Below are positions 58,801-64,000 of a stretch of 64,000 nucleotides of DNA, piece by piece. This DNA is from an uncultured Acidobacteriota bacterium (GTDB taxonomy: Bacteria > Acidobacteriota > Blastocatellia > Pyrinomonadales > Pyrinomonadaceae). A program made the translations under genes and the position numbers. The notes below the pieces were generated by a model. The model was not told the origin of the DNA. It searched no databases and was given only the letters and a program-made list of their open reading frames with translations. Where the stretch lies: NCBI GenBank assembly GCA_937859595.1, contig CALMAH010000023.1, positions 62,001 through 126,000 on the forward strand, written 5' to 3'. The first letter of the stretch is position 1. Each line of letters starts with the position of its first letter.

Positions 58801-59667
58801 TTCGAGTATGGATATTCCGTCACGTCGCCCGATGCTCTGGTGATGTGGGAGGCCCAGTTCGGCGATTTTGCCAATGGAGCTCAGGTAATAATCGATCAGT
58901 ACATTTCTTCGTCGGAAGATAAATGGGGTCAGAAATGCAGGCTGGTGATGCTTTTGCCGCACGGCTATGAGGGCCAGGGCCCGGAACATTCTTCCGCCCG
59001 CCTGGAACGCTTTCTCCAGCTTTGCGCCGAGAACAATATGCAGGTCTGTAACCCGACGACGCCTGCACAATATTTCCATATGCTTCGCCGTCAGGTCGCT
59101 CAAGAGCCTGTAAGGCCGCTGGTCGTCATGACACCGAAGAGCCTGCTTCGGCTTCCCGCCGCTGCCTCGATGATCGAAGAGCTTACCACCGGCGGGTTCC
59201 AGCCCGTTCTCGACGACTCGACGGTCCAGGATCGTTCGAAAGTAAGGCGGATCGTCCTTTGTTCGGGCAAGGTCTATTACGATCTGAATGCGGCCCGGTT
59301 GGATGGGAACGACGGGCATGTCGCGATCGTTAGGCTTGAGCAGTTCTATCCGTTCCCCGGCGAGATGCTCGGTAAGGTCCTGGCGTCTTATCCGAATGCG
59401 ACTCAGATCTTCTGGACCCAGGAAGAACCGCAAAACATGGGCGGATGGCAGTTTGTCGAACCACGTCTCAACAAGATAATGCCCAAAGATGTCTCGCTTC
59501 GATACGTAGGGCGAGTGCCCTCTGCTTCGCCGGCGACGGGCTCGTATGCGATCCACGAACTGGAACAGAAGCAGCTGGTTGACGAAGCCATTATCGCGAA
59601 CTCTGATGAAATATCCGATGCGAGCGAACCGGAGGTTTCCGAAAAGCTTGCCCCCGCGACCGCATGA
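55900..59667 (+). CDS. kgd: Fused E2/E1 2-oxoglutarate dehydrogenase-type enzyme (KGD/OdhA-like)
   Basis: 1255 residues from GTG 55900 (AGGAA upstream). Residues 1-45 match the short E1 N-terminal segment ([32 protein letters not shown]). An Ala/Pro linker leads to an E2 acyltransferase core ([13 protein letters not shown]), then the E1 module with TPP pieces ([40 protein letters not shown]) and transketolase-like C-terminus. No lipoyl domain is fused. This layout is the actinobacterial-type multifunctional 2-oxoglutarate enzyme of the TCA cycle, using a separate lipoyl partner. Long minus-strand frames across it are shadows. Confidence 0.95.
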   Translation: [1255 protein letters not shown]

Positions 59668-59694
59668 CGGCAGGCTGGGGTTGCTGATCGGTTT

Positions 59695-60867
59695 ATGATA
59701 ACCGGACATCTGATATCGATCGTCATCGCCTCCACGCTGATGTTTTCGGCAGGCTGCCAAACGGCGCCGATGGTTAGCATCGAGCCGTCGCAGTTTACTG
59801 AGACCCTACCCGTCCCGACACCCGAATCGGAAAGAGAGGGGACCGGCATAGTGATAGCCGCGGTCGGCGACATCATGCTCGGTTCGCCATATCTGGACGA
59901 GACGCGGATGCCGCCGAATGACGGTGCCGATCTTCTGAAAGACGTGGCCCCGATACTGCATGCGGCTGACATTGCTTTTGGAAATCTGGAGGGGGTCCTG
60001 GTGGACAGTGGCGAATCGGCAAAATGCAAACCGGTCACCCCTAAGAAAACGCCGGAACCGCTCGAACCCGAAGAAAAGCCCAAACCTATCCGATGCTTTT
60101 CGTTCAGAATGCCGACCCGGTATGGCAAACATCTGAAAGAAGCGGGCTTTGACATCCTGAGCCTGGCAAATAACCACTCCCTGGATTTTGGCCTCACCGG
60201 TATCGCGAGCAGCCGGAGAACGCTTGACGCCCTTGGCATAAAACACGCCGGCAGCGACAAGCTGCAATATTCGACCGCGTATCTCGATGTAAATGGCCTG
60301 AAGGTGGCATTTATCGGCTTTGCACACAATACGGTGGTGCCGAACGTCAACGACCTTGTAACGGCAAGACGGCTGGTAACCGAAGCCGATAAGACCGCCG
60401 ACATTGTGGTCGTCTCTTTCCACGGCGGGGCGGAGGGCACCGATGCCCAGCATGTCCCGAAGCGCACCGAGATGTATTTTGGCGAGAAACGCGGCAATCT
60501 TCCGCTGTTTTCGAGAACCGTCATCGACGCTGGGGCCGATCTGGTTATCGGCCACGGGCCGCATGTGCTGCGCGGGCTCGAAGTGTATAAGGGCCGCCTG
60601 ATCGCATACAGCCTCGGCAATTTTGCCACGTACGGCTGGTTCCGGCTTGAGGCCGAGACCGCACTGACCGCTATCCTGGAGGTCGAGCTCGGCCGCGACG
60701 GTGCATTTATCGGCGGAAAGATACACGCCGGACGCCAAGTGGGACGCGGCATCCCGGTCCTCGACCCCGACGGCACAGCGATCCGCAAGATGCGATCGCT
60801 TTCCAACAAAGATTTCCCCGCAACCGCACCAAAGATCACCGACGACGGCATCATCGCACCACGATAG
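59695..60867 (+). CDS. CapA-family lipoprotein (poly-gamma-glutamate synthesis type)
   Basis: 390 residues with lipobox MFSAGC. IVIAAVGDIMLGSPYLDETRMPPN, IAFGNLEGVL, FDILSLANNHSLDFGLTGIASSRRTLDALGIKHAGSD, DIVVVSFHGGAEGTDAQHVPKRTEMYFGEKRGNLPLFSRTVIDAGADLVIGHGPHVLRGLEVYKGRLIAYSLGNF are the CapA metallophosphoesterase-like motifs. A charged Pro/Lys insert near residue 110 is unusual. No capB/C genes are near, so a general envelope role is more likely than capsule. The 3' end abuts the hairpin array at locus B. Confidence 0.88.
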   Translation: MITGHLISIVIASTLMFSAGCQTAPMVSIEPSQFTETLPVPTPESEREGTGIVIAAVGDIMLGSPYLDETRMPPNDGADLLKDVAPILHAADIAFGNLEGVLVDSGESAKCKPVTPKKTPEPLEPEEKPKPIRCFSFRMPTRYGKHLKEAGFDILSLANNHSLDFGLTGIASSRRTLDALGIKHAGSDKLQYSTAYLDVNGLKVAFIGFAHNTVVPNVNDLVTARRLVTEADKTADIVVVSFHGGAEGTDAQHVPKRTEMYFGEKRGNLPLFSRTVIDAGADLVIGHGPHVLRGLEVYKGRLIAYSLGNFATYGWFRLEAETALTAILEVELGRDGAFIGGKIHAGRQVGRGIPVLDPDGTAIRKMRSLSNKDFPATAPKITDDGIIAPR

Positions 60868-60883
60868 CCGACCGGATAGCTCT

Positions 60884-61127
60884 GGTGAACCCGGAATAAT
60901 TCGTTCACCGGATGCAGTGCGGATCTGAGACGGATCTGAGACGAGTTGAGACGTGAATTGAGACGGATGTGGGGCATAATTCCCCATTTTTGCTCATTAT
61001 CCTCAAAAAATCGTTCCACTTTGTGCAGCAAAATGTCCAAAGTGGAACGGGTTAACCGATTGATATATTGCAGGTTACGGCAAAAAATCGTTCCACTTAA
61101 GAAATTACTTATGATCTTAAATGGAAC
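60884..61127. repeat. Array of covarying hairpins, locus B
   Basis: GGTGAAC 60884-60890 / GTTCACC 60903-60909; TGGGG 60970-60974 / CCCCA 60982-60986; GTTCCACTTTG 61013-61023 / CAAAGTGGAAC 61038-61048 (11 bp perfect); GTTCCA-c-TTAAG 61090-61101 / CTTAA-a-TGGAAC 61116-61127 (one mismatch). Read on the minus strand, the third hairpin is flanked by TTAACCC and GATTTTT exactly as at locus A: TTAACCCGTTCCACTTTG is identical at both loci. The last hairpin overlaps the 3' end of the AAA-ATPase gene. Nothing else is in this gap. Confidence 0.78.
60926..60964 (+). repeat. Four TGAGAC direct repeats at helical spacing
   Basis: TGAGAC at 60926, 60937, 60947 and 60959, steps of 11, 10 and 12 bp, each followed by G-A/T-rich sequence. 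This is the spacing of iterons or of a cooperative operator. TGAGAC is also the right arm of two locus A hairpins and occurs singly at 7712. Confidence 0.7.
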
Positions 61128-62379
61128 GGGCATATTCCCCTCCGACCGATCTTTTTTCGTTGCCCTGGTTGCCTTGTAAGTAACGATACGCAGTAGTCTT
61201 TCCTACCCCGAGCCTTTCTGCGATCTCCGCAGTGCTTAATCCATATTCGCCGAGGGTCTTCGCATACGCTTTCAACTGCCGGCTAACGCTTCGGCCTCGT
61301 TTACGTGCCCGGGCGGGCCGGGGGCGTGTGGCGAGGTGTTCGGTCTCGTCGTCAAAGCCGACAAAATCGAACCCGAGGAAATTGTCTGCCCGGACGGCAT
61401 TTTTATCACAGCCGAGGCGTGCAGCCAGGTCAAATTTCGCAAGCCGGTAAACCGGGACGCTGCTGCCGCCGTGCTCGATCTGCCCGGTTCGGGCCTTTAC
61501 GTGTTTTATATAGCGGAGATCGTTTTTCAGGTAACTGCGGCCGAGCACGAATATCGAATCCGCAACCTTGGCAATATCGACCGACCCCTGCAGGTGGTTC
61601 ATCGTGAGAGGGAGATACTCGGGGTGTTTGGGGGTGTGGGCCACCACCAAGATCGAAATAAAGCGGTCCCGTTTCAGTTCCTGCAGCAGGCACATCAGCC
61701 GAAAGGCCGTGCTCGCATTTGCGGTAGATCTCTGGCTGAGAAAGGTGATGTTATCGACGATGAGCACCGTGGATTCGTGTTCCTCTATCTTCGCATCGAG
61801 GTTCTCAAAGAGCATATCGGTAAAATCCGTATAGCCATCGATCAATCGGCCGTTCCAATAGAGCTTTGAATTCAGGTAGCCCGGTGCAAACTGATAGGCA
61901 TCGGTTAGCGATGTGCCATCCTTGCCGACCGTGGTGTAACGCTGGGCAAGCTGGATAAGGCTGAGTTCGCAGTCGAGATAGAGAACGCGATGGGCAGGGC
62001 GAGCGCCGGGCGTGTCGGCCCGGAAGGATCTTGGATAGGAGACCGGGCCGGTGAAGGGCGGGAACGGGACGCCGCGTGCCAGATGTTCGCCGATCTGGAC
62101 GGCAAGCGCGCTTTTGCCGACACCGGGAGGCGAATAGAGCACCGCGACCTCACCCTCAAGCCAGAAGGGGCCGAACAATTGTTTTATCGCGTCGCGCTCT
62201 GCACAGACCTCAAGAGTATCCTGGATCGGCCGCACAAATAGCATCTCGGGCGGCGGGGCATAGGCCCTCGGATTTCGCTTTTTGTCCGCTTCTATCAGCC
62301 TTTTCAGCCGTTCCCGATCCGGGTTCCAACCCACCGCCGACGCCACATCCAAGTCACCGTCTTCAAATATATTGTTCAT
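61117..62379 (-). CDS. RecA-like AAA (RepA-type) ATPase with C-terminal HTH
   Basis: 420 residues from ATG 62379; upstream frame to 62418 begins inside the promoter -35 and is not real. Walker A LYSPPGVGKSALAVQ, YLDCELS, Walker B VLIVDNITFLSQRS and VVAHTPKHP fit AAA_25/RepA-like hexameric helicases of plasmids and phages. A basic linker leads to a C-terminal resolvase-type HTH (LSTAEIAERLGVGKTTAYRYLQG). The stop lies in a hairpin of the locus B array. Likely a replication or maintenance protein of an integrated element, or a relic of one. Confidence 0.75.
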   Translation of the reverse strand: MNNIFEDGDLDVASAVGWNPDRERLKRLIEADKKRNPRAYAPPPEMLFVRPIQDTLEVCAERDAIKQLFGPFWLEGEVAVLYSPPGVGKSALAVQIGEHLARGVPFPPFTGPVSYPRSFRADTPGARPAHRVLYLDCELSLIQLAQRYTTVGKDGTSLTDAYQFAPGYLNSKLYWNGRLIDGYTDFTDMLFENLDAKIEEHESTVLIVDNITFLSQRSTANASTAFRLMCLLQELKRDRFISILVVAHTPKHPEYLPLTMNHLQGSVDIAKVADSIFVLGRSYLKNDLRYIKHVKARTGQIEHGGSSVPVYRLAKFDLAARLGCDKNAVRADNFLGFDFVGFDDETEHLATRPRPARARKRGRSVSRQLKAYAKTLGEYGLSTAEIAERLGVGKTTAYRYLQGNQGNEKRSVGGEYARSI

Positions 62380-62390
62380 ACGTTCGTGAG

Positions 62391-62418
62391 AATATATGAA
62401 ACATATGTGTATTGTCAA
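62391..62418 (-). promoter_or_regulatory. Sigma-70 promoter giving a nearly leaderless AAA-ATPase mRNA
   Basis: On the minus strand, -35 TTGACA (62418-62413), 16-bp spacer, -10 TATATT (62396-62391). The start is expected near 62384, five bases before ATG 62379, and there is no Shine-Dalgarno sequence. The remainder of the gap 62419-62588 shows no feature I can support. Confidence 0.7.
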
Positions 62419-62588
62419 TAGGGATTTGTGTTATCTGTGCAACACGCGATTTGATCGCCCAAGCCGTGAACGACGCAACTTGCCACCGCCATCCCGTTGA
62501 TAAAGATCAGCAAATCCTTACTGAAAATCTTAGTGCAAAGTGTTCCAGGCCGTCGCGACAACCCGCCTAATGATGTAAGTTTGTGTTG

Positions 62589-62777
62589 CTAAGCCATCGC
62601 GAATGGAATCGTCGGCTTTTCCTCTACGATTTGCCGCTTGAAATGCATGGAAGTATGCGGAGCGTCATAGACTGTCGCGCAACCGACGGCTACTAATTCC
62701 CAGCCTTCTTCGCCTAGTTCGTTCATTGCCTTATCGTCCAATAATTCGTCTGCGGTTTTGTATTCCCATTTCTGCAT
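62589..62777 (-). CDS. Small DUF4177-like protein
   Basis: 62 residues: MQKWEYKTADELLDDKAMNELGEEGWELVAVGCATVYDAPHTSMHFKRQ, the WEYK...LNELGEEGWELV...FKR pattern of DUF4177. A strong GAGGAG lies five bases upstream of the ATG. Function unknown. Lies between the AAA-ATPase gene and the winged-helix-type gene, all on the minus strand. Confidence 0.8.
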   Translation of the reverse strand: MQKWEYKTADELLDDKAMNELGEEGWELVAVGCATVYDAPHTSMHFKRQIVEEKPTIPFAMA

Positions 62778-62890
62778 ATGATCTCCTCATTGTGCCTCAT
62801 TAGCTTCGTCCGAGACTTCATCTAGCTGTACATAACACCTTCCCTCACAGCTGCGTGCTCTTATTGTTTTTGGCTCGCGTCATCTGCATT

Positions 62891-63832
62891 CTAATTTCCC
62901 TCTTCAAACTCCAATTCGTCTTCCGGTATGCCTGTACCACTTTCTGCTATTGAATATAACCTTTCACCGTCCTTCTCGCTAATTTCTCCCGTAACCGTAA
63001 CAGGTTGATCGTGATCTTTGTTGTGCCACATAGCCCGTCTAGGCTGTTTAAGTTCGTCTTCGGTCGGATAGGTGTCAACGCTTAGGTCTAGTAACGCTAT
63101 GAGCTTCTTTATAGCTTCCTGCGTTACCTGCCCGTTGAAACTAACTTGAGCCTTTCCTGTTCGCGAAAGGTTGAATGTTAGGACGTCACTTGTCGCGAAA
63201 TTGACAGGCTCGAAGCCTGCCATATTGACCCTAGGGGAACTAATCCCCGGTGGCGGTGGGCTTTGCTCTACTTGTTGCTCATGCATATTCCGACCCCCCG
63301 ACGACGGCGAAACTCCTTGATCACTGTCCCCTTTAGAGTCACTTTTATCAGATTCGGTCAGATTAGCAAAGGCGATAGTAGTTCTAAATTGTTCAATAAA
63401 TTTATCCACATTGTCCGGATTGAACTTCTTTTCCCAACGAAGATATTCACGCATGACTGCATCAGCCGGAAAGTTGCCATTATATTTATCCCAAACATCT
63501 TTATGAATGTCCGGGCAGAGCGCGGCCTTTTTCAATAGATCGGCACTTTGTGAGTGGCCTTCAAGTATCTTAATCCCATCTTCGGTTGGTCTGAGTTCTC
63601 GTTTCTCGCCTTCGCCTTGTACTTCTATAAGCCCATAGGCCTTTAGAGCAGCGGCGGTGCGGTCGCCTGCGTTTCTCTTATAATCCCAAATGTCACGAGC
63701 TGTCCCTATTTGAACGTAATGCCCCCGACCTGTTTCATTTAGTTGCCGCAGTCGCATAACGGCATCCTCTAGGCTGATAAACGGGTAATTTGGGCTTCGG
63801 TGCTTCGGTGCTTTGGTCTTTTCTTCGGCCAT
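62891..63832 (-). CDS. Hypothetical protein with N-terminal winged-helix-like domain
   Basis: 313 residues from ATG 63832, chosen for GAGGT upstream; the frame to 63925 has none. N-terminal HRSPNYPFISLEDAVMRLRQL, ARDIWDYKRNAGDRTAAALKAYGLIEVQGEGEKRELRPTEDGIKIL looks like a wHTH DNA-binding domain; then YNGNFPADAVMREYLRWEKKFNPDNVDKFIEQFRTTIAFANL, a Ser/Pro/Gln linker and a C-terminal domain (LTFNLSRTGKAQVSFNGQVTQEAIKKLIALLDLS). I recall similar SPNYP-type proteins in many bacteria with no assigned role. It is probably the regulator of the divergent promoter region that follows. Confidence 0.62.
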   Translation of the reverse strand: MAEEKTKAPKHRSPNYPFISLEDAVMRLRQLNETGRGHYVQIGTARDIWDYKRNAGDRTAAALKAYGLIEVQGEGEKRELRPTEDGIKILEGHSQSADLLKKAALCPDIHKDVWDKYNGNFPADAVMREYLRWEKKFNPDNVDKFIEQFRTTIAFANLTESDKSDSKGDSDQGVSPSSGGRNMHEQQVEQSPPPPGISSPRVNMAGFEPVNFATSDVLTFNLSRTGKAQVSFNGQVTQEAIKKLIALLDLSVDTYPTEDELKQPRRAMWHNKDHDQPVTVTGEISEKDGERLYSIAESGTGIPEDELEFEEGN

Positions 63833-63852
63833 ATATTTTACCTCGAAGCTAA

Positions 63853-63962
63853 GCCTATCACGATTAAAATGAAAATACAAGGCAGAAGATGATAGCGTGA
63901 AAATGATAGTGTCGCTGTTTATCATTTAGTCTATTGACAAAAGATGTGATAGGCCTCATACT
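63853..63962. promoter_or_regulatory. Divergent promoter region with TGATAG operators
   Basis: GCCTATCAC (63853-63861) and GTGATAGGC (63946-63954) form a perfect inverted repeat 84 bp apart; further TGATAG words lie between (near 63889 and 63904) and TATCAT near 63920. On the plus strand, TTGACA (63934-63939), 17-bp spacer and CATACT (63957-63962) form a promoter that reads out of the window, with GTGATAGGC between its boxes, so repression by a looping regulator is plausible. Confidence 0.55.
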
Positions 63963-64000
63963 GTTTTCAGTTCTTTGATACCAAACAGAAAAGCCAACCC

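Noticed and set aside
57610..59760. 716-codon minus-strand open frame opposite the kgd gene
   Set aside because: It mirrors a highly conserved plus-strand enzyme, has no ribosome-binding site or domain, and is explained by codon bias; the same holds for minus frames at 56197-57411, 59403-61133 and 59806-60987.
60926..60964. CRISPR-like array from TGAGAC repeats
   Set aside because: Six-base repeats with 4-6 base gaps; this is iteron/operator geometry instead.

Overview
The window looks like chromosomal DNA of a Gram-negative, probably aerobic or microaerobic soil-type bacterium. I infer Acidobacteriota (Blastocatellia/Pyrinomonas-like). The grounds are moderate GC, a futalosine-type menaquinone gene (mqnE), a fused E2/E1 2-oxoglutarate decarboxylase-type enzyme, S21 with a basic tail, many lipoproteins and signal-peptide proteins, and stretches of degenerate microsatellite-like DNA and hairpin repeats between genes. 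The taxonomic call is an inference, not a match.

Layout. 1-3.6 kb: the end of a DinG-type helicase, a small membrane protein and a large MscS-family channel. 3.7-8.2 kb: an accessory region of lower GC with a D-amino-acid-oxidase remnant, a compact type II restriction-modification operon (C5 methylase, NgoFVII/PLD-type nuclease, Vsr), a truncated ARPP-1-like protein, degenerate simple-sequence DNA and an array of covarying hairpins. 8.2-16 kb: housekeeping genes (queD, GNAT, M16 protease, SolA-like oxidase, tRNA-Pro, surE-pcm-VTT protein, rpsU). 16-24.5 kb: a probable signalling operon of a PocR-GAF-GGDEF protein, a degenerate-NTPase/RsbW-type ATPase fusion and a large secreted HEAT-like protein. 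24.8 kb: a stress-type four-helix protein behind a sigma-54-like promoter. 25.4-36.3 kb: a long minus-strand operon, folD-mazG-coaE-two peptide-binding lipoproteins-oppB-oppC-oppD-lipoprotein-oppF.

36.5-49.1 kb: a beta-propeller-like repeat protein, two lytic transglycosylases, a CusF-Sco copper protein, an amidohydrolase that may be the aminodeoxyfutalosine deaminase, an aminotransferase, a DUF2071 protein, mqnE, an Imm32-like protein, repeat DNA and a DUF4256 protein. 49.2-52 kb: katG with a PerR/Fur regulator and a Per-box-like operator. 52-61 kb: an NDP-sugar epimerase, an RDD protein, ribH-nusB-secreted protein, the 1255-residue E2/E1 enzyme and a CapA-like lipoprotein. 60.9-64 kb: a second accessory region with a hairpin/iteron array, a RecA-like AAA ATPase with a C-terminal HTH and near-leaderless transcript, a small DUF4177-like protein and a winged-helix-type protein behind an operator-rich promoter.

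The most interesting signal is a family of tandem hairpins at two loci about 53 kb apart (7.65-8.15 kb and 60.88-61.13 kb). Their stems differ in sequence (GTTCCAC, GTCTCAC, GTCCCA, GGTGAAC) but the two arms change together, and the flanks (TTAACCC on one side, GATTTTT on the other) are shared. I do not recognise this element. One locus abuts queD; the other overlaps the end of the AAA-HTH gene and carries four TGAGAC direct repeats at one-helical-turn spacing.
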